Shown here: piece by piece, positions 1-10,377 of the stretch
Layout of the letters: the number at the start of each line of letters is the position of its first letter
Numbering within the stretch: position 1 is the first letter of the stretch
NCBI GenBank assembly: GCA_015680685.1
Contig: MNCI01009376.1
Span: 597,669-661,668 of the forward strand
Origin: Gnetum montanum
Lineage: Eukaryota > Streptophyta > Gnetopsida > Gnetales > Gnetaceae
Length of the DNA: 64,000 nucleotides
Direction of reading: 5' to 3'
Notes under the pieces: model-generated
What the model was told of the DNA's origin: nothing
What the model saw: the letters and a program-made list of their open reading frames with translations, nothing else
Databases searched by the model: none
Made by a program: the position numbers and the translations under genes

Positions 1-114
1 AACTGCTAGAGTAATCGCTAGAGTAAACACTCTAATAATTAGAATAACTACTAGAGTAACTGCTAGAGTAATCGCTAGAGTAACCACTCTAATAATTAGA
101 ATAACTACTAGAGT
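1..114. repeat. 57-bp tandem repeat, two copies
   Basis: Positions 1-57 and 58-114 are the same 57-bp unit with one visible difference. Each unit contains smaller imperfect repeats of CTAGAGTAA. A partial third unit follows at 115-120. More copies may lie before the window. It falls in the last part (R/U5 side) of the element E LTR. Confidence 0.9.
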
Positions 115-864
115 AACCGCTCTCATCACCAACCATATGAATCACAAGAATTCATGCATGATACGGTCAAATTTCATGAATGGAACTAGTTGTGTATCTA
201 AATTGTTAGGGTTTGATCGTAGTACACTATCTTCCCACTTGGACTAGTGGTAGCTTTTTCATGTATGGTTTAGTCTAAAGTGAGGCATATGATGATGTCT
301 AATCCGATGCTGCTCTTAATGAAAATAAAGAGATAAATTAATTAAGCTAATGAACAATGGAAAATAGGATCTAAACTAGCCTACGTGTGATGAATATCCA
401 TCCTCAATCATTCGTACATCCCTTGGATTTCATATAACTACCACTAGGATTGCCAAGTGCACGTCATTGGGTTTGCCAAATGATACACTACTAGATTATC
501 AAGTACTTACACTTAAGTGCTCGTGATTAAGTTGTACTCATTCTGCTTAATGACAACAATAGTAAATAGTAATAAATGAAAACATTAACTAAATAAAATA
601 GCAAATAATTAAACAGTTAAATAATTAAAGCAATAATAAATCTAAGTGAATGCTGTAATGATGGAAGTAATCTTGATCTTTATTACAATCATGTAATATG
701 TCTAAGTACGTCACTCGAAAAAAGGTCCCATACGATTACAAACATCACATTGTGGGCATGCACTAGGAAATAACAGGACTGAAAATCAACAATCTATGAA
801 GAAGCTAATTGAAAATTAAGACTAAACTAATTTTTCTATCTCTCAAATGTGCACCTAAGTGTTG

Positions 865-872
865 TATTTATA
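865..872 (-). promoter_or_regulatory. TATA box of the element E LTR
   Basis: On the minus strand the sequence is GCCTATAAATAC, nearly identical to GCCTATAAATAT in the 5' LTR of element B (9387-9394). It lies about 80 bp from the LTR start in E and about 140 bp in B. Its conservation between two diverged LTRs supports a role as the retrotransposon promoter. Confidence 0.55.
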
Positions 873-949
873 GGCTAGCATGGGAGAGGTGATGTTAGAT
901 ATTTGAAATCACTTCTTGGGATCAAGGCTAACATAATGATGACTCATCA

Positions 950-962
950 TACCCCCATGACT
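950..962 (-). promoter_or_regulatory. Polypurine tract of element E
   Basis: The minus strand reads AGTCATGGGGGTA immediately before the LTR start TGATGAG. Element B has AGTCATGGGGGCA in the same place. This is the expected site of plus-strand priming and fixes the LTR boundary. Confidence 0.75.
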
Positions 963-1129
963 AAATGAAAATGCATCCTCAAGTTAAAAAAATGAGGAAC
1001 AAGTTTTTTACAAGAATCTTGGGAAGGTATGGAATTATTGATTGACTTAGACAAATAGACAAATGGACTTTTACATGCTGTAGTGATGCTTCACATAAAA
1101 ATTTGGACATAATATTACAAGACAAAAAA

Positions 1130-2700
1130 TCAAGAAAGCTCATGTAGTTCTTGGAGGTGATGGCTCCTCCATGAATTGCTTCCCTTTGTCTGTAGGCTTC
1201 TGAAATTGGTACTGGTTGAGGAGAATTTGCAACTTTTCTTCTTTTGTTCATGGGTCTTGTACCATCTAGGTTGATAAACCAATGTGTGTTGGCATTAGTA
1301 GGTCCCAAGGGCATGGCAACTGTGGGAACATTTTGTTGGCCTTAACGTACCAGGTCACAAACTCCTGTCGTTCTTCTTTGAATGCCCTGGCCTTTTCTTT
1401 GAATTCATGATAATCTGTAAGTCACTTGGCTAGGTCAAAAGTAACATCCTTTTGTCCATGGTATTGGATTTTAACCACTTGAGATTCTAAGTTTGCAATG
1501 TGAAGTTTTTGTAAAGTGTCTTTTCTATCTGCAAACTATTTATCATATAACACATAAGTGGCTACTACCTATTTCTCTAGCTTACTTCTAGGCTAACTTG
1601 TTATTAACATGGAAAGGTTAGCATATTTGAGGTTAGCCAATACCATGTATTCCTTCAAATCTTTAATCTACAAGTCTTTATTTTTTACTTCTACATGATG
1701 AACTAGTGCATAGCTATCTAGAATTTGTTGTCACTCAGGATTTTGTGTTGACATGGACCCAATGTAGGCTTTGGCCATCTAGATTTCTTTTTTGTTTATT
1801 TGCTTCTACATGCCTATTTGGTTGTAGAAGTGTTCCTTCAACTTTTCAAGCTTCTTGGCCTCATTTTTCCACATGATTATTTCAATTGTGAACTCTTGTT
1901 CGATGACACAGACCTCCTCCATTGAGAGGGTTCTATTTTCTTGGGATAGTTTACTAATTTCCTGGTTAACCCTCATCAATTGTTCTTTTAACTAATGGAC
2001 ACTTTCTTCTAAAACTTTCTTTTATTTTTCAATAGTGATCAACTGTGAGTTTTCTGCTGCAAGTTGTTTATTTTCTTCCTACATAGTGGTCAATGCCTTT
2101 TTATGAGCATAAGACTATGCATCAGTAGTAGAGGCATTTCAAACCACCTTCTCCTTTTCTTGCTCTGCAACTTTGTTCTCCTTGGTCAACTTGATTAGTT
2201 GCTCTATTCTAAATTACTCTAACTAGTTAGGCATAATAAATTAGAAAGGATCCCATTATTTAGCTCTTAGGATTATCAACTCTTATTGAAAATGTTGAAC
2301 CTTCACTTCTGCATGTTTTTCCCTGAGCTCAACCATGACTAGCTTTTCCTTGGTGGTGATGAGGTTTGATTGGGCTACAGTGACATCACTGGGGATGTCA
2401 AACAAGGTTGTCATCACTTTCCTTATCTACAGTAGTCAATCTAACACATCCTCATGTGATGTAGGAGTCATTGAAGTCCCTGTAAGTATTTGTGCATCTC
2501 TGGTCTTAGTTAGATCTATTGGGGGCACAACATTTACATTGAATGATTCTTTGATATGATCTATTATTACTTTTGCTACACATACCACATCTTGATGCTA
2601 CATTACCACTACTATGACACATTCTTCCATTTCAAGCATCACTTGGAAAAATGTAGCATTACTAGAGATTTGCAATGTTGGTGATGCTAATGATTGACTA
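1130..2700 (-). pseudogene. Decayed 3' ORF (coiled-coil part) of element E
   Basis: Downstream of pol, plant Athila-like elements often carry an extra ORF of uncertain function. Here the minus strand encodes a long Lys/Glu/Gln-rich coiled coil broken by many stops, then a conserved C-terminal block. It is homologous to the C-terminal half of the 3' ORF in element B. Both contain LSMEEV followed by a TIEI motif, and both end with a W(Y/F)V...FP..P(C/Y)PWD block before a Pro-rich tail. The last open stretch (979-1314) includes the tail motif PISEAYRQREAIHGGA. The N-terminal globular half seen in B is missing beyond about 2700, so this copy is truncated as well as mutated. Most stops are TAG or TAA at expected Gln codons. 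Function unknown. Confidence 0.65.
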
Positions 2701-3813
2701 GAGCTCATAAAATACATTTCTCCCAATAAAAATTCAAATATATATTTTATTTCTAAAAATAGACTAATCATAAGGTTGGTTCTCCAAATAGTTTTTTAAT
2801 CACTAATTTGTAAGCAATATATGAGTAATAGGTCATAAACAATCTATGTTTTGAATCCTGACATAAGTATCCAAAGTGTAATATTCTATATAACCACTAT
2901 ATAGTAGAAAACATAAAATAATCTAATCAAGAACCAATTAAAACATAAAGGAATATCCAACCATATTACAACCAAATCATATCACATGTTCAATGAATAA
3001 CCTCATGTACCATTGACCCATTTAGTACTTAATACATGCATAGTTAAAACTTTAATAAGGATTAGTACATAAATTCTTAAAATAAAATAAGTATAATATG
3101 AAATAAAATCTTAGAAAAACATCCAAAAATTACAAAGTTCAAACATATAATAAAAACCAATTATAATTAAAGCACCAATCATAAGTGTGGCACTCTACTT
3201 TATAATCTTAGGTTGGAGAGTATTACATTGGGTATATAACTCCTATGGAATATGTTGGCACATTTGGCCATTTCATGGAACAACAAGAGTAGATATTGGA
3301 AAAAGGCAACTTGTAAAACAATGTATGATTAAAAATTTAGAAATAAACATGTGGCTTCAAGGTTATGGGTTGATGGATGTTTTGGAGAAGTTATTCACTA
3401 TTAAATAAAATGATGTTGAGACCTTCTCAGGATACAAAATTAAAGTGCCAAATTATTCTTGAGGAAATGTGGTATTGCTGGAAGCAAATGGTTCGACATT
3501 CGCAAAACATTTCAAAAGCAAAATGGAAAGGGCTTCAGCTGATGGTAATTGAGTAATTAAAAAAATGAAAAAGTATTATTCCATTGCATCCATGGTTCCA
3601 GTGGCTTACGAAGTGCTCAAGGCCAGACAAGTTCTCGTTCACGGCACCGCTCAGAAATATTTGTTGGTCATATGACACATTGCACCCAAACAGCAGTAGG
3701 AGAAGCCCCTGGTACATCAACAATAATACAAATAAAGTTTTTTCCTCATCAGTCTCTGTAACTATCATTATTATTCAAGAAGAATCTTGATTGCCATTAC
3801 CGTGGACACAGCT
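2701..3813. other. AT-rich interval without recognisable genes
   Basis: 2701-3420 is AT-rich with no protein similarity I can recognise. From about 3420 the base composition becomes more mixed and includes CpG sites, leading into the FLA pseudogene. 3420-3813 may be the remains of that gene's 5' flank. Short overlapping open frames on both strands at 3535-3790 have no recognisable content. Confidence 0.4.
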
Positions 3814-4272
3814 ATGATATTATTGGCCCCACTAGTGTTGGTGATGGCATTCATGGTGGTGCCAGTGACACTAGTAGTGACTACACCGACGACATCATCA
3901 GAAGTGGGCATGACGATGGTGATGAAGATTCTAGAGCAGATGGGATGCAACATGTTCATAAATCTAGCAAAGAGCATGTAGGCCATTCACCAGATTTAGA
4001 TGGACTTGCCCATGGATTTGCAGGGGATGATCGTCCTAGCTCCCTCTGACGATGTCTTCACAGACCTAAAGGTGGGCACATTGAACTCGCTCATGGAAAT
4101 GGAGAAGACGGAGATAGTGTAGTACCACATGTTGCTGAAATACTACACGTAGGGGCAGTTGCAGGAGGCCAGCAATCCTGTCAAAATCATGGCCACCGAC
4201 AAGCACGGCCCTCTTGGCTTCACTGTGACCTCCTCGGGAGCCAGCAACAGCTCCATTGAAATCTCCACCTGA
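3814..4272 (+). pseudogene. Fasciclin-like arabinogalactan protein (FLA) fragment
   Basis: FLAs are secreted, usually GPI-anchored cell-wall glycoproteins with one or two fasciclin domains. The chosen ATG opens a hydrophobic signal-peptide-like stretch (MILLAPLVLVMAFMVV). After a short Thr/Ser-rich linker a fasciclin domain follows in the same frame. The H1 motif reads LAPSDDVFTDLKVGTLNSL, close to the usual (F/A)APSDxAFxxLxxGTLNxL. Next come a YH-type segment (V-stop-YHMLLKYYT, where Gln is expected at the stop) and the strand motif FTVTSSGASNSSIEIST. Stops at KSM-stop, IV-stop-YH and YYT-stop are TAG where CAG is expected. The frame ends at TGA (4270-4272), where the family normally continues with about 30 more residues. 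The stretch is richer in GC and CpG than its surroundings, so it has spent less time under transposon-style methylation decay. Probably a host gene or captured gene copy; the FLA call is firm, the status as pseudogene nearly so. Confidence 0.75.
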
Positions 4273-4982
4273 GCAAAAAATTCCTATTGAATTGCAAGGA
4301 TTTGTAGACCTTGAATCCTAGTTTGAAAATGTATGAGTGGATCTTCTATTATCGAGCATCTGAAGGAAAACACAGAAGATGTCGCCTAGGGTCTGGACTC
4401 CCCACCAACACCAAGGCCATGGTATAGCACACAAATTACTACAGCTACCATTTCCAGCATAAACAGAAATTCGCAAGATAGACAAGTTCCAAAGATGGTG
4501 GATCGTTACAATTTTTTCCGAATGGAAAAACACTAACAGTAATAGGTGTATGAGGTGGATGATGTGGCGGCATGTGGGTGGCCATCCATAACGTTAGTTA
4601 CGGTAACGACAGTGATGGAGCCTACTACGCCTATGCATCGCCTTTTATCCCTCGCAACGTGATAGTTTACAAACCCTTGATCTAGCACCTGTCCCACCTG
4701 CATGATGATGCCTAACGCCTGGAGAAATATATGGTAAAAATAATTAATTTATTCACTATATATGATCAGCATATATGCCAAAGGTTGTGAAAATAGAATC
4801 TATCAAAGAAGAGGAAAACCAACTCCAGCAAATTAAAAAGATTTCATGGCCAAAACCAGTCCCAAAGTGTAGTTGCAGGTGCAGTGGAATAGCATGTTGG
4901 GATGACCAATGTCCTCCAACTCCATCTTTGATAAAATTATTATTATTATTGAAAAAGAGAAAAGAAATTTTTGGGATATTTA
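4273..4982. other. GC-richer unassigned flank of the FLA pseudogene
   Basis: 4273-4740 keeps the higher GC and CpG content of the FLA fragment, including several intact CG sites around 4580-4700. It does not continue the fasciclin frame. One plus-strand frame at about 4570-4730 looks protein-like but I cannot identify it. 4740-4982 is AT-rich, with a 70-codon open frame (4775-4987) of no recognisable content. Confidence 0.35.
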
Positions 4983-6158
4983 TGTAACGTCCTATATAAA
5001 GGGAACATTTTGTTAGTATCCATTTTATTCATATGGAAGATTATAAAATTCCATGATAATTGTAGCTAATTTTAAATCACCAAAAATACATGCCAATGTT
5101 AGCATGATTTTCTCCTAACTTCATGTATAAGTTATAACTTCCTAACTTGTTAGGCAAGTTATAACTTTCTTACTTGGGAGAGAAGTTAGCCAAGATATTT
5201 TGGGAAATCTAACTACCTTTGAACCCTATAAAAAGGCTTCAGGGGTTAGAAGGGACTACTAGCTCTCACTTGGAGACAGACTTTTGGGGATCACAACACT
5301 CTTGGAAGAGCATTTGTAAAAAGACATTGTGAAAGATCGCTTGTAAGATGATTTGCTAAAGAGAACATTTCAGCCTCTTTGTCATAGTCTTGTGAGTTAT
5401 GCTTATTTGTTTTCATTTTGTTTAAATTGTTTAGCTAGTGGTTTATATAGTATCATGCTTGGCAAGTAACTTTGGGATTTTTAAATTGCTCTTATTGTTT
5501 TTGTTGCATGATAGAAAATTTCTATTAAAATTTTTCCATAGAAGAGCTTGTGTTTGAAAGCCTTAAGAGCATTTTTAGTAGTAAATTTTATTATTGTGCA
5601 ATGTAAAAGAACTGCTATTGAGATTGTTGTAAGAGAGCCTTTACATATAGTCAAGCCATTGAACAATTCAATAGTCAAGAGAGTTCAAAAAATCTTTGGT
5701 ATTTTGATAGGACCAAAATAGCTTCTTTTATCTTTAAAGTGAATCTCCGTGGTATTTCAATCAGAAATTGTCAAGTCTTTTGAAGGTTTTGTTGAATGCG
5801 ATGGTTGACATCCATTATCTAGCCAAAATGGAGTCTCGTATGTGATAGTTTACGTAGCATTTTTTTAGGATAACATAGTAGGAATGTCTTGAAGAAATTG
5901 CTTATTTTGAGCCTTAGAAGTTTGAACAATTCATAGTTATTGAATTTGGGATAGCTTTATTGCGAAGTGTTTACTCGTGTCATTTTACCTTGTTTAAATA
6001 TTTGAGGTCTTAACACAAATCTGCTTTCTTTCCTTTCTATTTCCTTTGAATCTTGCTCTATTTCTAGTTTTCTTGTGGAACTATCTCTTTCTCTGGGAAA
6101 TTAGAAGTAGATTCACAAATTTGTGCTCAAATTTTTTTGCAAAAATTTATTTGTTACA
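4983..6158 (+). repeat. Candidate LTR (solo or 5') of an unidentified LTR retrotransposon
   Basis: The segment starts TGTAACGTCC and ends TTTGTTACA, giving the short inverted ends TGTAAC/GTTACA typical of many gypsy-type LTRs. A strong promoter-like TATA (CCCTATAAAAAGGC, TATA at 5227-5234) is followed by sequence resembling an LTR R region. Directly after the end, AGGTATTATAAGG is weakly like a decayed initiator-Met primer site. I found no matching target-site duplication (ATTTA before, TGTAG after) and no second copy in the window, so the call rests on structure alone. Confidence 0.35.
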
Positions 6159-6875
6159 TGTAGGTATTATAAGGACTACATAGACTAGGAAATTGAAAAA
6201 AATAGGAACTCTCAGCAACTCACAGTGCTTGGCAAAGTTGGCTAAATCTCTTTAAGATAAGTCATTTATAGTTTAACACACAACCCAATCATTTCATTTT
6301 TCACAACAGCACACCACAATAGCACACATACATACTCACATTAACTACTGAGTCTATTTGGAGGTATCTGGGCTTTGGTGTTGCCAGAGACCAGCAAGCA
6401 CCTAAAACCTGTTCGAGGATACTCATTGGTAGTCGCATCCCAAATGGTTGCCAACAGAATAATTGTCCATAGCAAGGGAAATAAAAATCAAAATAAAACT
6501 ATAGAATAGAATGAAAATGAAAAGAAAATTATAGGGAAATGATGAACTAAGTGAAAGACTAAACTATAATAATAGTGTAAAATAAATATAATTAATTAAT
6601 CTATCATTAACAGATAAGCAAAAACTAAAATAATATAAAAAGAGAATAATATGAATCTAAAAATCTAAAACTCTCATAAATGTCCAACATAATCATAAAG
6701 GTCCAACCATACAAAATCCATAAACTAAATATGAGATACAGATGTAGAATATCTAAACTTGTCTAATAAATAGTCACATACATGAATATTAAATAGTATC
6801 CCACTCTTGAAACACATAACATAAGATCTCTAAATTAGTCATGCCAACAAATATCTAAAAATCCCACCTAGCCTT
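6159..6875. other. AT-rich interval, no gene seen
   Basis: No ORF or repeat recognised. If 4983-6158 is a 5' LTR this would be the start of its internal region, but no gag similarity is visible. It is the left flank of the solo LTR target site. Confidence 0.35.
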
Positions 6876-6880
6876 GGTAA

Positions 6881-7421
6881 TGTAACATCTCATTCCCAAA
6901 TGTCATGGAAAATGTCAATTATATGTTATAATAGACATTCTTTGTAAGGAGATAACATGACAAACATTAAATATGTAAAACATTCTACATTATGTGTAAA
7001 GAAAATAATAGGAAAAATGTAGAAGAAAGAAAACAATGATTTATTAATATGAAATAATGTATCTTGGTCATGCTCTAAGTATTTCCTAGGGTTATGTTCC
7101 TTTTGCATCTATCCCTTAGAGGCTTTCAAGAATTTAGAATGGTTAGGCCTACAACCCACTCGAAGGGATGCCTAGTCTCCTTCATATCCATCTTCACCTG
7201 ATACTTGTTACTCACATTTACCAACTTTGCAAATCCATGCTAGTATGACCTCTAATACCCAAGTATAAATACATTAGGTCATATCCCCAAAGTTCACCTT
7301 GAGAGAAATCTCCATTGTTACAATGCATCCTTTTGGGTGTTGTTATAATAATAGTAATATTGTTATGAAGAGACATCATCTTCACTATGTAGCAACACAT
7401 TTTAGGAATGAGGATGTGATA
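6881..7421 (-). repeat. Solo LTR of the element-F family, with intact TSD
   Basis: Read on the minus strand it aligns from end to end with both LTRs of element F. The shared blocks, in order, are the start TATCACATCC (F: TGTCATGTACCC), GAAGATGATGTCTCTTCATAAC, GTAGGCCTAAC, CTCTAAGGGATAGATGC, the ACATAATGT/CATGACATTT blocks, and the end ATGTTACA (F: ATGTCACA). It is flanked by the perfect direct repeat GGTAA at 6876-6880 and 7422-7426. No internal sequence is present, so this is a solo LTR left by recombination between two LTRs of one insertion. Confidence 0.85.
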
Positions 7422-7426
7422 GGTAA

Positions 7427-9247
7427 CCTAAATATAATGTGTGAGAAACCTTAGTACTTGCTCTGAGTGAATCATAGATAGATCTCATGATGACTAGTGG
7501 ATGCATGGTTAACTTGACAAACATGTTAGCATCTACATACAAACCTAGAATCAATCAAGCAATACTAGTCCAACTGAAATGCCACTCTATCCATCAACCT
7601 ACAAACAATGAGACTAAAATGTGCTACACTCAATTTCAAATATGTCAGATATTTTTGTATGTACTTTTCGAAATTTTCAAATTTCAAAACAAAATAAAGG
7701 CTAAACTACCATATTTATGAATTTTTAAATTAGTATGCAAAAGTGAGAGGCATCATCCCAGATACCTCCTAATCATTTCAATCTACCAATGCTAGAAGTG
7801 TTACCTAGAACATACCAATAATTTTCTAGAGGCATCAATTAGAAAGACCAATGAGCCATGGATCTCTCTCTTATGTAGGATTGAGGCTACAATAATAGTC
7901 ATACTAATCTCTAATAATGTAGGTAAATCATCAAACATATCTTGGGAGCCTATCCCCAACAAGTCACAAAACTTAATGCTTGCTCCATAAAATTAGACAT
8001 TCATCAGACATTAGAAATAGGACAAACCAAACATTTATGATGGAGTGCATAAATCATAATGTTAAAATGGTCCAAAAAATAAGTCAAGAAAAGATTAGTA
8101 AACCAATATAGGTTAGGATTTCTAATGAAGTCAAATGAGAGTAAGAATTGTTAAAATAGGTTAAACTAGGCATTAATGGCATCATGGGATAAGAAACAAT
8201 GAAGATGAAATACTAAAACATAATGAAAACTAGTGGAGGTTCACTATAATCAAATCATGACTTATTGTATCCTTAGAATACAAAAGAAATTAAGATCCAA
8301 AACACTTAATCATGATCTAAACACAAATCATGATGGTAAATCTCAACTTGACCATGACTCATGGTCTAACAAGTTCATTAACAAAAGATAAAAATGATAA
8401 CAATGGTAGACAAAGAAACTTAAAAGATGCATCATGACTACATCATGACTCAAGATATTAGATCACAACCTCACCAAGAGTTATGGTGGACTAATGACAT
8501 CCTTATGATGAATAGGAAAATCAACAAAGAAGATAAAATGAAAAGAGTAATAAGAAGAACATATCACAACCTGATCATAACATATGGTGGTTAATTCTGA
8601 CTTGAGCATAACTCATGATGGTCAACCATGACTAGACCATGATACATTCTATTCTAGGTTTAACAAAAAAATAGAAATAACACAAGAAAGACTAAGAAAA
8701 ATCAAGAACTCATGATTAGAATTAACAGCCACATCATGAAATGTGGTTAACTCATGATTTCATATGGAAACTATAAAATTAATAAAAAGTTTACAAAATC
8801 AACATAAAGAAATTATAGTATATAGAAAATCCTCATATAGCAAGATAGGCTAATTTCCATAAACTAAAACTCCATAAATAGCAAACTTCATGAAATTCTC
8901 ATAACTAATTTATGTCATCGAATCAAGGGAAGCATAACGAAATTAATCCTAATTTCATAACATAAGCTAACTAAATTAACAAAACAACATAAAAATAAAA
9001 TAATAGAAGGCTATCTCTTATACAAAATAATCCACACATAATTACTAATGTCAAAGCATGTCATGCTCCCACCTCAACCTCCATGACAACCTACCACAAC
9101 TCACCCATCATGGTAGTATATATGTAATAGGTAAAATACATTACTAGAAATATCATAAAGAAGCACATGTCTAGAATAATGCATAAATATCATAATATTA
9201 CATGGAGCATTAAATATTAAAATATCTTAAATATAAGATATACTATA
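7427..9247. other. AT-rich target region left of element B, with a CATGA-rich patch
   Basis: No gene recognised. Between about 8210 and 8770 the words ATCATGA, TCATGAC and CATGACTCATG recur at irregular spacing. Two imperfect units beginning ATCACAACCT and containing ATGGTGG lie about 100 bp apart (8462 and 8563). This looks like a decayed tandem repeat. The rest is plain AT-rich sequence. Confidence 0.35.
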
Positions 9248-10121
9248 TGATGAAGCATCTTCCATGGATTGCGTTAGTGGGATGCCTTTAACACGATCCT
9301 ATTAATGTGATCCCATCAATGCAGTCATGTTGACATGTGGTTTGATGCATTGACATGGCCTTGTCAACAGAGTGTTTATCTTTGCCTATAAATATATGCT
9401 CACCAATGCATTTATGACATTCCATTGTTAGTATCCTAGAGAAGTTCTTACATTTTGTTCATTTGACAGTTATAATATTTTCTTAAGTATCCATAGTAGG
9501 AGTGAGAAGTTCATAGATCTTTATTCGAACACTAATGTACCTAAGCACCTCAATGTGATCAGCAATAAAGATGAGCTTTCTTCACAAACATTGCTAAATT
9601 TGGAATTATCTTAATGTTTACTTAATGCATTTATTATTTGAGAAATTTACTTTAATGCATTAAAATAAGTAATAAAATAGTGATTAATTAATACACATAA
9701 GTACAATCACTTGGAGCATATGTTAACACTTGGTAATCCTAGTAGCACTTAACGCTTAGTAACCTACTAGTGTTGCAACATGTTTAGGATGTGTATGGAA
9801 ATTGGGAGCAAATGCTTATGTTAGGATTAGTTAAGATATTAGTTAGTTATTAAATTAATCAAATAGTTAATTACTTTATTTTCTGACACTTAGGTGATTT
9901 GCACAATAAATATAAAATGATAAAAATCATATGCCTTTATTACACTTAACCATACACTGGCACTTCATAATTGAAACTGAAAAGAAAATGATCACATATA
10001 TTATATTCACTTCTTAGACCTAGTGTACTTAAAGAGCTAAATTCTATGGAATTTGACCAAATTTCTTAGTGAATGTTAGTGATTTGTATGGTTTGGCATA
10101 GTGACTAGTCGCTACTCATCA
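9248..10121 (+). repeat. 5' LTR of element B
   Basis: 874 bp, aligning along its length with 21584-22414. It starts TGATGAAGCATCTTCCAT and ends GCTACTCATCA. A promoter motif CCTATAAATATATG (TATA at 9387-9394) lies about 140 bp in. The two LTRs differ by many substitutions, mostly C/T and G/A, so the insertion is old. Confidence 0.9.
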
Positions 10122-10122
10122 T

Positions 10123-10140
10123 TGGCACCATTGCTAGGGA
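10123..10140 (+). promoter_or_regulatory. Primer-binding site (tRNA-Asp type)
   Basis: TGGCACCATTGCTAGGGA lies one base after the 5' LTR. The plant tRNA-Asp 3' end pairs with TGGCGCCGTTGCCGGGGA, the primer site of many Athila-like elements. The two differ at four positions and all four fall in CpG dinucleotides (C to T or G to A). The match supports both the LTR boundary and the family assignment. The tRNA sequence is from general knowledge. Confidence 0.75.
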
Positions 10141-10377
10141 CTTTAGTTAGCTACATGTGCTTCCTATGAGTCATTGAAATTATTCAACAATGTTGTAATG
10201 AACCTTAAAGTTTCAATCATTAAAAATTGTAATAATATTAAAAGCACACTATTTTTCTTTCCAACTAAAATATCTTCTTCTCGTAGGGTTGAATCACCAC
10301 TATTGTTTAAGCATACATCTAATCAACAAAGGTACGAAGGTTCAAAATCACCAATGCCCCAATAATGCATAGTGATG

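Larger units (their letters stand above)
1..949 (-). repeat. 3' LTR of Athila-like element E
   Basis: Read on the minus strand this starts TGATGAGTC at 949, directly after a polypurine tract, as the LTRs of element B start TGATGAAGC after theirs. It shares further blocks with B's LTR in the same order: a GCCTATAAATA promoter motif (TATA at 865-872), a block like CACTTGGCAATCCTAGT near 450, and GTGATTCATATGGTTGG near 140. It is clearly related to B's LTR but well diverged. The end of the LTR is not defined, because the last part is a tandem repeat that reaches the window edge, so the LTR is at least 949 bp long. Confidence 0.75.

Noticed and set aside
4775-4987. A 70-codon open frame as a small gene
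   Set aside because: No recognisable motif, low-complexity Leu/Lys end, and no support from context.
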